Origin: JANQPX01 sp041398025
GTDB taxonomy: Bacteria > Pseudomonadota > Alphaproteobacteria > Geminicoccales > Geminicoccaceae
NCBI GenBank assembly: GCA_041398025.1
Contig: JAWKVM010000026.1
Location: forward strand, 62,001 to 126,000
Length of the DNA stretch: 64,000 nucleotides
Direction of reading: 5' to 3'
Part shown: in pieces, positions 1 through 9,067 of the stretch
How positions within the stretch are numbered: the stretch's first letter is position 1
Layout of the letters: each line of letters begins with the position of its first letter
The notes under the pieces: generated by a model
What the model was told of the DNA's origin: nothing
What the model saw: only the letters and a program-made list of their open reading frames with translations
Database searches by the model: none
Made by a program: the position numbers and the translations under genes

Positions 1-936
1 GGCTCGATCCTGATCCCGGCGATGGAGAAGGACGGCTACACCCGCCGCTTCGCCGCCGCGGTCACCGCCGCCTCCTCGGTGATCGGTCCGGTCATCCCGC
101 CCTCGATCATCATGGTGGTCTACGCCTACATCATGGGCGTCTCGGTCGGCGGCCTGTTCGCCGCGGGCTTCGTGCCGGGCGCGATGATGGGCATCGGCCT
201 GATGATCGTGAACGGCATCCTCGCCCGAAAACGCAACTTCCCGACCAGCGCCGAGCGCGCCGGCATCAAAGAGGTCGGGTCAGCCTTCGGCTCGGCCTTT
301 CTGCCGCTGCTCACCCCCTTCATCATCCTCGGCGGCATCGTTTCCGGCGTGTTCACCCCGACCGAGGCGGCCGCGGCCGCCGTCGCCTACGCGCTGCTCC
401 TTTCAATCTTCGTCACCCGCACCCTGGATGTCAGACGCCTGCCGGACATGCTCTATCGGGCCGGCCTCGCCTCGTCCTCGATCCTCCTGGTGATCGGCGC
501 CGCCACCGTCTTCGGCTGGGTCACCTCGCTCTCGGGTGCTCCGACCGTGATCTCGTCGCTGCTGAACGCCATCAGCGACAACCCGCTGATCATCCTGTTC
601 TGCGTCAACATCCTCCTCTTCATCGTCGGCATGTTCTTCGATGCCGGCCCGGCGATCCTGATCCTCGGCCCGCTGCTCGGCCCGACCATGAACCATCTCG
701 GCGTCGATCCGCTGCACTTCGCGATCATCATGTGCGTCAACCTGACGGTCGGCCTCGCCACCCCGCCCATGGGCCTGGTGCTGTTCGTCGCCTCGACCCT
801 CACCCGCCTCTCCATCCTCGACATCGCCAGGGACATGTGGCCGTTCCTTCTGGTCCACGTCGTGGTGATCTTCTTGATCACCTATTTTCCCGCCCTTACC
901 ATGACCCTGCCGCGCCTTCTGGGCTTCGGGGTCTGA
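1..936 (+). CDS. TRAP transporter large permease (DctM), 3' part
   Basis: This is the C-terminal 311 residues of a DctM-type large membrane subunit; the reading frame is open to the window edge, so the true start lies upstream. TRAP permeases use the sodium gradient to import carboxylates and similar solutes delivered by a periplasmic receptor. Visible features are the Pro-rich 'GPVIPPS' membrane motif, a second 'TPTEAAAAAV' motif typical of DctM, and about eight hydrophobic segments. The stop is 34 bases before the DctP receptor gene, so the two belong to one operon. The small DctQ subunit is presumably upstream of the window. Substrate cannot be told from the sequence. Confidence 0.93.
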   Translation, partial: GSILIPAMEKDGYTRRFAAAVTAASSVIGPVIPPSIIMVVYAYIMGVSVGGLFAAGFVPGAMMGIGLMIVNGILARKRNFPTSAERAGIKEVGSAFGSAFLPLLTPFIILGGIVSGVFTPTEAAAAAVAYALLLSIFVTRTLDVRRLPDMLYRAGLASSSILLVIGAATVFGWVTSLSGAPTVISSLLNAISDNPLIILFCVNILLFIVGMFFDAGPAILILGPLLGPTMNHLGVDPLHFAIIMCVNLTVGLATPPMGLVLFVASTLTRLSILDIARDMWPFLLVHVVVIFLITYFPALTMTLPRLLGFGV

Positions 937-970
937 GGGGGCGCCAACAAACAACAGGGAGGTTTTTCTG

Positions 971-2044
971 ATGCTGAAGGACGTACTCAAGGGCAGCACA
1001 CTCGCTGTCGCTGCCGCCGCTGCTCTGGTGACCCTCGGGGCTGGCAGCCCCACCGCCAGCGCGGCGGATTACATCATCAAATACGGCCATCCCGGCCCGG
1101 TCGGCCCGGACAGCGACGACGACGTCGCCGGCCAGTTCCTGAAAAGCTTCCTCGAGACCCGCTCCAACGGCCGGATCGAGGTGCAGATCTTCCCGGGCTC
1201 GCAGCTCGGCTCGTTCCGCGAGATGGTCGAGCAGGTGAACGCTGGCACCCTCGAAATCGCGCACACCGCGCTCGGCGGCCTGGTCGGCTTCATGCCGGAG
1301 CTGCAGGTGATCGAACTCCCCTACGTCATCCGCGACGACATGGTCGCCGAATGCATGATCGAAGGGCCGTTCTTCGAGGACGTCAGAAAATCCTTCCTGG
1401 AGAAGTCAAGCAACGTCAACCTGATCGGCGTCGGCAATACCGGCCGTTTCCGCGACTTCTTCACCGCCAAGGCGCCGGTGAAGTCGGCAGCGGATCTGAA
1501 AGGCGTGAAGATGCGGGTGATCAACTCGCAGCTCCCGGTAGCGATGATGGAGTTCTTCGGCGCCAACCCGACGCCGGTCGCCTGGGGCGAGCTCTACACC
1601 TCACTCGCCACGGGCGTGGTCGAGGGTACCAAGAACGCGGTCACCGACATCGTCCCCAACAAGATGGACGAGGTGCTGAAATTCGCCACCCTCGACGAGC
1701 ACGCCTATCTCTGGGGCTTCATGGCGGTCAGCCAGTCCTTCCTGGACAGCCTGCCGCCTGACCTGAAGGCGCTCACCGTCGCCGGCATCCGCCAGATGGC
1801 GGACGTCCAGCTTGAGTTCAACAAGGGTGCGGAAGGCCGCCAGACCGCCGCCTTCATCGAGCATGGCGGTCAGGTCTACGTGCCGACCCCGGAGGAGATG
1901 GACACCTTCCGCGCGGTCAAGGAGCCGATGAAGGAATGGTATGTCGGTCAGTTCGGCGAGGAATGGTACGACAAGTTCGCCGGCGCCGCCTCCGACTGCG
2001 AAGGCTCGGTCGACGCCAAGCTCGCCGAATGGGGCTCCAAATAG
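971..2044 (+). CDS. TRAP transporter substrate-binding protein, DctP family
   Basis: A 357-residue periplasmic receptor for the TRAP permease just upstream. A Sec signal peptide (Ala-rich segment ending near 'TASAAD', residue ~32) precedes the family fold. The region 'SNGRIEVQIFPGSQLG' and the later 'LKGVKMRVINSQLP' segment are typical of DctP proteins, the latter containing the arginine that usually holds a substrate carboxylate. An AGGGAGG-type ribosome site sits before the ATG. A strong terminator follows, so the gene closes its operon. Which carboxylate it binds is unknown. Confidence 0.93.
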   Translation: MLKDVLKGSTLAVAAAAALVTLGAGSPTASAADYIIKYGHPGPVGPDSDDDVAGQFLKSFLETRSNGRIEVQIFPGSQLGSFREMVEQVNAGTLEIAHTALGGLVGFMPELQVIELPYVIRDDMVAECMIEGPFFEDVRKSFLEKSSNVNLIGVGNTGRFRDFFTAKAPVKSAADLKGVKMRVINSQLPVAMMEFFGANPTPVAWGELYTSLATGVVEGTKNAVTDIVPNKMDEVLKFATLDEHAYLWGFMAVSQSFLDSLPPDLKALTVAGIRQMADVQLEFNKGAEGRQTAAFIEHGGQVYVPTPEEMDTFRAVKEPMKEWYVGQFGEEWYDKFAGAASDCEGSVDAKLAEWGSK

Positions 2045-2078
2045 TCGGAGGCCGACGGCCCTGACTTGCCAGGTGTTC

Positions 2079-2119
2079 GAACGCCCCGCCAAGGCTTTCT
2101 CGGCGGGGCGTTCTTTGTT
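2079..2119 (+). terminator. Rho-independent terminator after the TRAP operon
   Basis: A perfect 12-bp GC-rich stem (2079-2090 with 2102-2113) with an 11-base loop is followed by a T-rich stretch (TTTGTTG). It lies 35 bases after the DctP stop and just before the convergent caspase-family gene. Confidence 0.85.
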
Positions 2120-2151
2120 GTGGGGACCTTTTTTGCTGCGGTGTGCCTAAA

Positions 2152-4665
2152 TCAGATGCCCTCGGACGGCGCCAGGAGCGACACCAGCGTCGCAGGGTCG
2201 AGCACGTCGGCGCCTTCATCCAACCCCTGCTGGCGCCGATAGGACTCGATCGCCGCCTGGGTGCGCCCGCCCATGACGCCGTCGACCGGGCCGGGCTCGA
2301 AGCCGGCATCGGCGAGCGCTTTCTGCACCACGCGGATGGCATCGGCCTTCGGCAGCTCGGCCAGGCGCTTTTCGGCATTGGCCGAGGTGCGCTCGCTGCT
2401 GCTGGTGGCAGCGCGCGCCAGGTGGTAAAGCCCGCCCTTAAGATCCACGGGGCCGCCGCGCCCTTCGATCAGCAGCCGGGCGAAACGCAGATAGGCGGGC
2501 GGATAGTCGACCTTGACCGCGCTCTCGAACAGCTGGCGCGCCTTGGACTCGTCCTTCGCGAAGCCTTCGCCGCGCTCGTAGAGATCGGCGAGATCGTAGT
2601 TGGCGCGCTGCTGGCCCTGCGCCGCGGCCGCCTTCAGGAGCTCGATCCCGGCATCGACATCGCGCTCGACGCCGCGGCCCCAGAGATAGAGACGGCCCAT
2701 ATTGTATTGCGCCTGGTGGTAGCCCGACGCCGCCGACTTCGCCATCCATTCCGCCATCTTGGCGTCATCCTTGGCCACGCCCCTGCCCTCGCCATAGGCC
2801 CAGGCGACGTCGTGCTGAGCGCCGGCATGGCCGGTTTCAGCGGCCGCCAGGAACAGCGGGAAGGCTGCCTCGTCGTTCTGCTCGACGCCCCAGCCGTTCT
2901 TGTACATCAGGCCCATCAGATTCTCGGCCAGCGGGTTCTGGTGCTCGACCAGCGGCATCAGCCAGGACTTCGCTTCCTCATAATCCTCGATGCCCGCATA
3001 GGCGCGGCCGAGATTGGCCTGGAACCGGTCGACGCTCGGATAGTCGGAGGCCCCTTTCAGGCAGGCGATCACCGCGCCATTGGCCCAGACGTCCTTGTCC
3101 TCCTCGCTGAAACGGCCGTCGAAGAAATAGGTGCCGGTGGACACCCGGTTGGGATCGAGCGGATCGCTCGCCAGCAGGTCGCAGTCATGGACGTGCACGG
3201 AAAGCGGCGTCGCCCACTCCACGGGCTCGGCACCCTCGGAAATCGTGCGCAGCACGACCTCGCCATAGTCCTTCTGGCTCTCGCCGAGGGGCTCGAAGCG
3301 CAGATCGCCGACCTCGCTGAGCGGCAGGCGGCTGCCGGCCTCGAGCACGCCGCGCGTCGGATGCTCCAGACGGCCCTCGGGCAGGCTCACGATGCTCACG
3401 TCGGCGCCGCCGCGCACCGTCGGCACCGGCAGGTTCAGCAGCTGCGGGCCGCCGCGGGTGATTAGATCGACCGCCTGCGGATCGCGATCCAGATCGAGCG
3501 CCGCGAGATCGATGCGCGCATCGAGCAGGTTCTGCTTCGCCTGCTCGGAGAACAGGCCGGTCGGGAAGTTGGCGAGATAGGCGGTCGCCGCGTCCGTGGC
3601 CGGCCCCGTCTGATTCACATGCTGCCAGTAGATGAGATCGCTCATGTCGCTGGTGGCCACGGCCGGCACGAGTTCCGCTTGCGCCGGCTCGGTGAGCACC
3701 GTCGACCCGTCGAAGCTCGCAAGCTGCACCTCGGCGACTTCGGCGAAACGCCCGGATGGAAAAGCGCGCTGATAGATCTGCAGCGCTGCCAGGCGCAGAT
3801 CCGGCACGGCGATGCGCTGCAGCGTGTTCCAGAAGACGCCGTCCGCGTCGGCGACCGCGGGCAGGGGCACGTCGACGCTTTCACCTTCGGCCTTGACCAG
3901 ATGGACCGGCCCCATCAGGGACGAGTGATCCCACGGCACCTGCTGACCCTTGGTCGCTTCGACCACCTCGCGGCGCACCAGGTCCATGGCCGAGCGGATC
4001 TCGAGGCCAGGCGTGGCGAGGTGATCGAGCAGCGCCGACGTGTAGGGGCTGTGGCCGTTCTCACCGTCATAGGCGACCCGGTTCGGGCCGGTGGCAAACG
4101 AGGTGAAGCTGCCGACGTCCACATTGATCGGGGCCAGGCCCTGCGCTGCGTCCAGCGATCGCGACGGGCTGTTTTCGAGGGAGGCGACATAGGTCGGCAA
4201 GGGGTTGTCGCGGCAGGCATCCAGGAAGAACAGCACGGTCTCGGCCCGCGCCTGCACCTGGTTGATCAGGTCGTCCATCGCGATGCCTTCGAAGGCGAGG
4301 TCGGCAGCGACCCGCGGCGATGCGTCGACCGGCACCAGAAAATTGCGGCCGCCCACCTGAATGCCGTGGCCGGCATAGTAGATCAGGCCGATCTGGGCGC
4401 CATCGGCCACGGTGCCGAAATCGCGCACCGCGGTCAGCGCCTCCTCGCGCGTCTGATTGAAGCCTTCGACCACCTCGAAGCCGACCTCGCGCAGCAGCGA
4501 GGCGATGGCGGTGGCGTCATTGGTCGGATTCTCCAGAGGCGGCAGTTCCTTATAGTCGGAATAGCCCAGCACCAATGCGACCCGCCGCTCGGCGTCCGCG
4601 GCCAGGGCGCTGCTCACGCTCCCGAGCAGAACAACCGCTGCCATGAACAAACGTCGAAACATCAT
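2152..4665 (-). CDS. Periplasmic caspase-family protein with Sel1 repeats and a peptidoglycan-binding domain
   Basis: An 837-residue multidomain protein. A signal peptide (residues 1-22) is followed by a caspase/peptidase C14 domain (about 26-250) with the expected catalytic dyad, His100 in 'YYAGHG' and Cys151 in 'FLDACRDN'. The middle (about 260-530) is less recognisable. Residues ~560-770 hold Sel1-like repeats ('AENLMGLMYKNGWGV', 'AQYNMGRLYLWGRGV', 'ANYDLADLYERGEGF'). The last ~55 residues are a PG_binding_1-type domain ('GFEPGPVDGVMGGRTQAAIESY'). The start is supported by GGAGGG eight bases upstream. It stands alone, convergent with the TRAP operon. Bacterial proteins of this layout are known but their substrates mostly are not; a cell-envelope role is my inference. 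Confidence 0.9.
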   Translation of the reverse strand: MMFRRLFMAAVVLLGSVSSALAADAERRVALVLGYSDYKELPPLENPTNDATAIASLLREVGFEVVEGFNQTREEALTAVRDFGTVADGAQIGLIYYAGHGIQVGGRNFLVPVDASPRVAADLAFEGIAMDDLINQVQARAETVLFFLDACRDNPLPTYVASLENSPSRSLDAAQGLAPINVDVGSFTSFATGPNRVAYDGENGHSPYTSALLDHLATPGLEIRSAMDLVRREVVEATKGQQVPWDHSSLMGPVHLVKAEGESVDVPLPAVADADGVFWNTLQRIAVPDLRLAALQIYQRAFPSGRFAEVAEVQLASFDGSTVLTEPAQAELVPAVATSDMSDLIYWQHVNQTGPATDAATAYLANFPTGLFSEQAKQNLLDARIDLAALDLDRDPQAVDLITRGGPQLLNLPVPTVRGGADVSIVSLPEGRLEHPTRGVLEAGSRLPLSEVGDLRFEPLGESQKDYGEVVLRTISEGAEPVEWATPLSVHVHDCDLLASDPLDPNRVSTGTYFFDGRFSEEDKDVWANGAVIACLKGASDYPSVDRFQANLGRAYAGIEDYEEAKSWLMPLVEHQNPLAENLMGLMYKNGWGVEQNDEAAFPLFLAAAETGHAGAQHDVAWAYGEGRGVAKDDAKMAEWMAKSAASGYHQAQYNMGRLYLWGRGVERDVDAGIELLKAAAAQGQQRANYDLADLYERGEGFAKDESKARQLFESAVKVDYPPAYLRFARLLIEGRGGPVDLKGGLYHLARAATSSSERTSANAEKRLAELPKADAIRVVQKALADAGFEPGPVDGVMGGRTQAAIESYRRQQGLDEGADVLDPATLVSLLAPSEGI

Positions 4666-4709
4666 CGGTCGAATCCCTCCTTGGCCGGCTTGTGCGGGTC
4701 CTCATTCCA

Positions 4710-4739
4710 GAGATCGTTTCGAGATAGAAACCCGATCTC
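4710..4739. repeat. Imperfect inverted repeat upstream of the caspase-family gene
   Basis: The arms GAGATCGTTTC (4710-4720) and its near-complement at 4727-4739 could form a hairpin in the 5' leader of the caspase-family gene, 45 bases before its start. No function is evident; it may be an operator or part of a short palindromic repeat. Confidence 0.35.
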
Positions 4740-4870
4740 CTGGCCAATTTTTCATAGGCCTGCCGGGTCGAAACGCCCTTGCCCTGATCCGGAAGAGCGG
4801 ACTTTAGGGCATTTGCATCAAATTCCAAAGGCCGATGATCGCCCTTGTGATGTCGCCGACAGGCGGCCGC

Positions 4871-5641
4871 TCAGCCCGTCGACGCGCCGATGACGAAGCC
4901 GCCGCCCGAGGCCTCGACGATCGCGCCGGTGACGAAGGACGCCTCCGCCGACAGCAGCCAGACGATCGGTGCGGCGATTTCGGCAGCCTCGGCCGGGCGG
5001 TTCATCGGGATCGTGGCGTCGATCGCGGCGCGCACCTGCGGATCGTCGCGCACCGCCTGCACCATGTCGGTGAGCGTGACGCCAGGACGGACGACGTTGA
5101 CCCTGATCCCTTCGGTCGCGACCTCCTTGGCGACACCCTTGGTGTAGCTGTCGACCGCACCCTTGGAGCCGGCATAGAGGCTGGCGCCGGGCCGACCGCC
5201 AAGCGCCGCCGCCATGGACGAGACGTTGACGATCGCCCCGCCGCTGCCGCCGTTTTTCGTGGACATGCGCCGGATCGCTTCCCGGCAGCAGAGCATCAGG
5301 CCGATCACGTTCACCGCCATCAGCCGCCGCAGCTCTGCCGCGTCGACCGCGTCCGCGCGCATGCGCGCCGTGACGCCGGCGCTGTTGACCAGGGCGTCGA
5401 TCCTGCCGAGGCTGTCCTCGGTCTCCTCGAACATGCGGACGATGTCCGCCTCCTCGGCGACATCGGCCTGCACCGCGATCGCCCGCTGGCCGGCAGCCCG
5501 CACCGCCGCGACCGCCGCCTCGGCGGCCGCGCGCTCATTGCGATAGCCGATCGCGACATCGAAGCCATCTCTCGCCGCGTGTTCCGCCGTGGCCCGTCCG
5601 ATCCCGCGCGCCCCGCCCGTCACCAACAGAACTTTGCTCAT
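4871..5641 (-). CDS. SDR family NAD(P)-dependent oxidoreductase
   Basis: A 256-residue short-chain dehydrogenase/reductase. The cofactor motif 'TGGARGIG' is at residues 8-15, 'NSAG' lies near residue 87, and the catalytic Ser ('VNVSSMA'), Tyr and Lys ('YAGSK') are all present. The ATG chosen (5641) follows a purine-rich GGAGG-like site; a longer frame upstream would add an implausible basic extension. It is divergently arranged with the GMC oxidoreductase gene, with 118 bases between starts that must hold both promoters. The substrate is unknown; related enzymes act on 3-oxoacyl or sugar substrates. Confidence 0.9.
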   Translation of the reverse strand: MSKVLLVTGGARGIGRATAEHAARDGFDVAIGYRNERAAAEAAVAAVRAAGQRAIAVQADVAEEADIVRMFEETEDSLGRIDALVNSAGVTARMRADAVDAAELRRLMAVNVIGLMLCCREAIRRMSTKNGGSGGAIVNVSSMAAALGGRPGASLYAGSKGAVDSYTKGVAKEVATEGIRVNVVRPGVTLTDMVQAVRDDPQVRAAIDATIPMNRPAEAAEIAAPIVWLLSAEASFVTGAIVEASGGGFVIGASTG

Positions 5642-5759
5642 CTGCCCCCCCCTCACCTCTCGACCCTTTCTCCCCATCCTATCGCCAAACCGCCCCTTGC
5701 CCACACCCCGTCGCCATGCTTCTGATGGGACGGGGGGGATCAATCATGGCCAATGCAAG

Positions 5760-7385
5760 ATGAGCCGTCATGACGACGTGGACGGCAAGACCTTCGACTT
5801 TGTCATCGTCGGCGCCGGCTCGGCAGGCTGCGTGCTTGCCAATCGCCTGTCGGCCGATCCCGGGAGCAGCGTACTGCTGCTGGAAGCCGGCGGGCCGGAT
5901 CGCAGCCCCTGGATCCATGTGCCCGGCGGCTTCTACAAGCTGGTCTACCACCCCAAGCTGAGCTGGGGCTTTCACACCGAGGCCGAGCCCGGCCTGAAGG
6001 GCCGAAGCCAGATCTGGCCGCGCGGCAAGACGCTCGGCGGCTCGAGCTCGATCAACGCCATGGTCTATGTGCGCGGCCAGGCGGCGGACTTCGAGCGCTG
6101 GCGCCAGCTCGGCTGCGCCGGCTGGAGCTTTTCCGACGTTCTGCCCTATTTCCGGCGTGCGGAGGATCAGGAACGCGGCGCCGACGACTGGCATGGCGCC
6201 GGCGGTCCGCTCGCGGTCAGCGACAGCCGCGCACGCCATCCGCTCTCCGATGCCTTCATCGAGGCCGCCATCCAGGCGGGCATTCCCCCGAGCGACGATT
6301 TCAACGGCGAGGAGCAGGAGGGCATCGGCTATTACCAGCTCACCGCGCGCGCCGGCCGCCGCTACAGCACCGCGCGCGGCTATCTGCGCGCGGCAAGGGG
6401 CCGGCCGAACCTCGAGGTCGTCACCCATGCGCTGGCGAGCAACCTGGCTTTCGAGGACCGGCGCTGCACCGGCGTCAGCTTCCTCGATCCCGGCGGGCGG
6501 GAGCGCCGCGTGACGGCCGGGCGCGAGGTGATCCTTGCGGCCGGCGCCATCAAATCGCCACAGCTGCTCCTTCTTTCCGGCATCGGCCCGGCGGAGGAAC
6601 TTGCCGCCCACGGGATCAGGTCCAGGCTCGATCTGCCGGGCGTCGGCCGGGGCCTGCAGGACCATCTGCAGGTGAAGCTGATCTACAAGGTGGACGGCGT
6701 GACCACCCTGAACGAGGTCTTCAACAGCTGGCCGAGGCGCGTCGCCGAAGCGGTGAAATACGCGCTGCTCGGCAAGGGCGCACTTGCCTCCGGGCCCTCC
6801 ATGTGCGGCGGGTTCGCGCGCAGCGATGCCGCCCTCGACCTGCCGGACCTGCAATTCCACTTCAACCCGCTGAGCGGCGACCGCCCCGGCCATCTGCACG
6901 ACTTTCCCGCCTGCACCCCGATCGTCTCGCAGCTTCGCCCCGAAAGCCGGGGCTGCCTCTGGCTGAAGTCCGCCGATCCAGAGGACCAGCCCGCGATGAT
7001 GGCGAACTACCTGGATGCGGAGGAGGACCGGCGCGTGGTGGTCGCCGGCATGCGCCTGACCCAAAGGATCATGGCGCAGCCGGCGATGCGGCGGCTGCGC
7101 GCCCGCGCCCATCAGCCCGGCCCCGACATCCGCAGCGACGACGAGCTGCTCGACGCCGCGCGCGAGGTCGGCATCACCCAGTTTCACCCGATCTCCACCT
7201 GCCGCATGGGCACGGACGCCGAGGCGGTGGTCGACCCGGCCCTCCGGGTCAAAGGCTTCGAGCATCTGCGCGTCGCCGACGCCTCGATCATGCCTGTCAT
7301 GATCTCCGGCAACACCAATGCCACCACCATCATGATCGGCGAAAAGGCGGCCGACCTGATCCTCGGGCGCACCGCCGCTCATTAA
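5760..7385 (+). CDS. GMC family FAD-dependent oxidoreductase (choline/alcohol dehydrogenase-like)
   Basis: A 541-residue glucose-methanol-choline oxidoreductase. It has the N-terminal FAD motif 'VIVGAGSAGCVLANRL', the GMC signature around 'GKTLGGSSSINAMVYVRG', a second signature ('AAGAIKSPQLLLLSGIGP'), and the C-terminal catalytic 'QFHPISTCRMGTD' with its histidine, followed by 'GNTNATTIMIGEKA'. The protein is cytosolic or membrane-peripheral, with no signal peptide. The family includes choline dehydrogenase and medium-chain alcohol dehydrogenase; the exact alcohol cannot be assigned. A longer frame exists, but the FAD motif places the start here. Confidence 0.92.
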   Translation: MSRHDDVDGKTFDFVIVGAGSAGCVLANRLSADPGSSVLLLEAGGPDRSPWIHVPGGFYKLVYHPKLSWGFHTEAEPGLKGRSQIWPRGKTLGGSSSINAMVYVRGQAADFERWRQLGCAGWSFSDVLPYFRRAEDQERGADDWHGAGGPLAVSDSRARHPLSDAFIEAAIQAGIPPSDDFNGEEQEGIGYYQLTARAGRRYSTARGYLRAARGRPNLEVVTHALASNLAFEDRRCTGVSFLDPGGRERRVTAGREVILAAGAIKSPQLLLLSGIGPAEELAAHGIRSRLDLPGVGRGLQDHLQVKLIYKVDGVTTLNEVFNSWPRRVAEAVKYALLGKGALASGPSMCGGFARSDAALDLPDLQFHFNPLSGDRPGHLHDFPACTPIVSQLRPESRGCLWLKSADPEDQPAMMANYLDAEEDRRVVVAGMRLTQRIMAQPAMRRLRARAHQPGPDIRSDDELLDAAREVGITQFHPISTCRMGTDAEAVVDPALRVKGFEHLRVADASIMPVMISGNTNATTIMIGEKAADLILGRTAAH

Positions 7386-7507
7386 CCAGCAAGGCGTCGG
7401 TCTGCAGCATAGGTGAATATGCCGCTAACCATGCCACGCACGCCTGCCCGGCCGAAAAAGGCCATACAACCTTTTGAATCAAAAAGGAAAAAGTCAAAAA
7501 GAAGAAA

Positions 7508-7522
7508 TTAACGCCCTGTTAA
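7508..7522 (+). promoter_or_regulatory. Candidate CtrA binding site (TTAA-N7-TTAA)
   Basis: The exact full CtrA consensus TTAA-N7-TTAA occurs 81 bases upstream of the TadG-like gene in an AT-rich leader. CtrA is the cell-cycle response regulator of alphaproteobacteria and is known to control pilus genes in Caulobacter. Three GANTC sites, the target of the CcrM methylase, lie at 7476-7480, 7532-7536 and 7594-7598. The motif is seen directly; regulation is inferred. Confidence 0.55.
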
Positions 7523-7603
7523 CACATTCCGGATTCCAACTCCATAAAATGCCAGACAAATGCCAGCCACCGCCTGGCGCTTAACGAAAGATGGAATCCG
7601 CCG

Positions 7604-8965
7604 ATGCTGCACGCCGCCCTCGCCAGGACCGCCCCGAAGAGCCCGCTCGCCCGCCTCGCCACAGCGCAGAAAGGCAGCGTCGCCGCGATCGTCGGCCTCG
7701 CCGCGGTGCCGCTGGTGCTCTGCCTCGGGCTTGCCGTCGACGGCGGCCTCGCCTACGGCACCCAGAGCAAGCTGCAGGGTGCCGTCGATGCCGCTGCCCT
7801 GGCCAGCGCGCGTACCGCATCCGGGGAGAGCGGCGACATCGAAGCCGACGCTCGCATGTTCTTCGACGCCAATTTCCCGGACGGCTATCTCGGCAGCCGC
7901 GTGATCGACTTCGATGCCGACTACAACGAAACCACGCGTGAGCTCAGGATCCAAGCCGAAGTCGAGGTCCCGACCTCCTTCATGCGCCTTGGCGGCATCG
8001 CCGCCGTACCGGTCAAGGTCGAGGCCGTGGCCCAGCCGCTGATCACCGGCATCGAGCTCGCTCTGGTGCTCGACGTCACCGGATCGATGAACGAGAGCGA
8101 TCCGTCGGGCGGCACCAAGATCGACGCTCTGAAGGATGCGAGCGATACGCTCCTGAACGTCATCTATGGCGACAACGAGACCGTCCAGGACGTGTCGGTC
8201 GCCGTGGTTCCTTACAACACCGAAGTCAATCTCGGCGCCGATCGCACCGATCTCCTGACCGGCTTCGATGAGGCCGCCTTCGGCGACGATGGCTGGAAAG
8301 GCTGCGTCGAAGCCCGCGCCGAGCCCTATGATCAGGACGACAGCCCGGCTTCCGAAGCCGCGTTCACCGCCCTTCTCTGGCCGGCAGGCGAAGGCACTGG
8401 CTACAATCCGAGCGAAGACCCGAACGCTTTTTGCCCCGACAGCGAAGTCCTGCCGCTCACCGCGGAAAAATCGGTGATCGCCGGCCATATCGAGGATCTC
8501 GAGGCGGAAGGCTTCACCATGACCAATGTCGGCTTCACCTGGGGCTGGCGCGCAATTTCGCCGCGCTGGCAGGGCGAATGGGGCGCAGCCAGCGTGCCGG
8601 TCGACTACGATCATCCGACGATCAAGAAGGCGATCATCTTCATGACCGACGGCAAGGCCGATTGGGCGCCCGGCTACTACACCTCCTACGGCTTCCTGAG
8701 CGACGGCGGGCTCGGCACGACGAAGGAGAAAAAGGCCGAAAGCGAGGTCAATGACCGCCTTCTGGAGAGCTGCGAGCTTGCCAAGGCAGCCGGCATCGAG
8801 GTCTACACCGTCATGTTCGATCTGGACGATGCCAAGATCGAGCAGGATTACCGGGCCTGCGCCAGCTCGAGCGCCCATTTCTTCGACGCCCCCGACGGCG
8901 CCACGCTCAACGCCGCCTTCAAGGAGATCGCCGGCCAGCTCACCGCCCTTCGCCTGACCCAGTAG
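7604..8965 (+). CDS. TadE/TadG-like pilus assembly protein with von Willebrand factor A domain
   Basis: A 453-residue protein. A short basic N-terminus is followed by one membrane segment ('VAAIVGLAAVPLVLCLGLAV', residues ~27-46) and the Tad-like 'DGGLAYGTQSKLQGAVDAAALA' region characteristic of TadE/TadG proteins. From residue ~145 a VWA domain begins with the metal-site motif 'DVTGSM', and later 'IIFMTDGKADW' supplies another metal-site segment. Such proteins are exported by the Tad/Flp pilus system and sit at the cell surface or inner membrane. No other tad genes are nearby, so the partner machinery must be elsewhere. The upstream CtrA-type site suggests cell-cycle control. Confidence 0.85.
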   Translation: MLHAALARTAPKSPLARLATAQKGSVAAIVGLAAVPLVLCLGLAVDGGLAYGTQSKLQGAVDAAALASARTASGESGDIEADARMFFDANFPDGYLGSRVIDFDADYNETTRELRIQAEVEVPTSFMRLGGIAAVPVKVEAVAQPLITGIELALVLDVTGSMNESDPSGGTKIDALKDASDTLLNVIYGDNETVQDVSVAVVPYNTEVNLGADRTDLLTGFDEAAFGDDGWKGCVEARAEPYDQDDSPASEAAFTALLWPAGEGTGYNPSEDPNAFCPDSEVLPLTAEKSVIAGHIEDLEAEGFTMTNVGFTWGWRAISPRWQGEWGAASVPVDYDHPTIKKAIIFMTDGKADWAPGYYTSYGFLSDGGLGTTKEKKAESEVNDRLLESCELAKAAGIEVYTVMFDLDDAKIEQDYRACASSSAHFFDAPDGATLNAAFKEIAGQLTALRLTQ

Positions 8966-8999
8966 GCGGGCCGCAGGGTCTCTCCTGCCGCCCAACGGC

Positions 9000-9031
9000 A
9001 AAAACGGCGCCTGGGCAGACCAGGCGCCGTT
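9000..9031. terminator. Bidirectional terminator between tadG-like and mlaC-like genes
   Basis: A perfect 12-bp stem (9003-9014 with 9020-9031) with a five-base loop separates convergent genes. On the minus strand it is followed by five T residues (9000-9004), making a good terminator for the mlaC-like gene; on the plus strand the T run is absent. A second small hairpin, GAGCC-GAA-GGCTC, follows at about 9038. Confidence 0.8.
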
Positions 9032-9067
9032 CCGTCGAGCCGAAGGCTCGAAACCGTCAAGAAAAAA

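Noticed and set aside
2143..3465. Long open frame antisense to the caspase-family gene
   Set aside because: It mirrors the GC-rich codon pattern of the real gene; no domain or ribosome site, while the opposite strand has clear caspase and Sel1 motifs.
7508..9001. 497-codon frame antisense to the TadG-like gene
   Set aside because: Shadow frame; the opposite strand encodes the VWA domain and has the regulatory leader.
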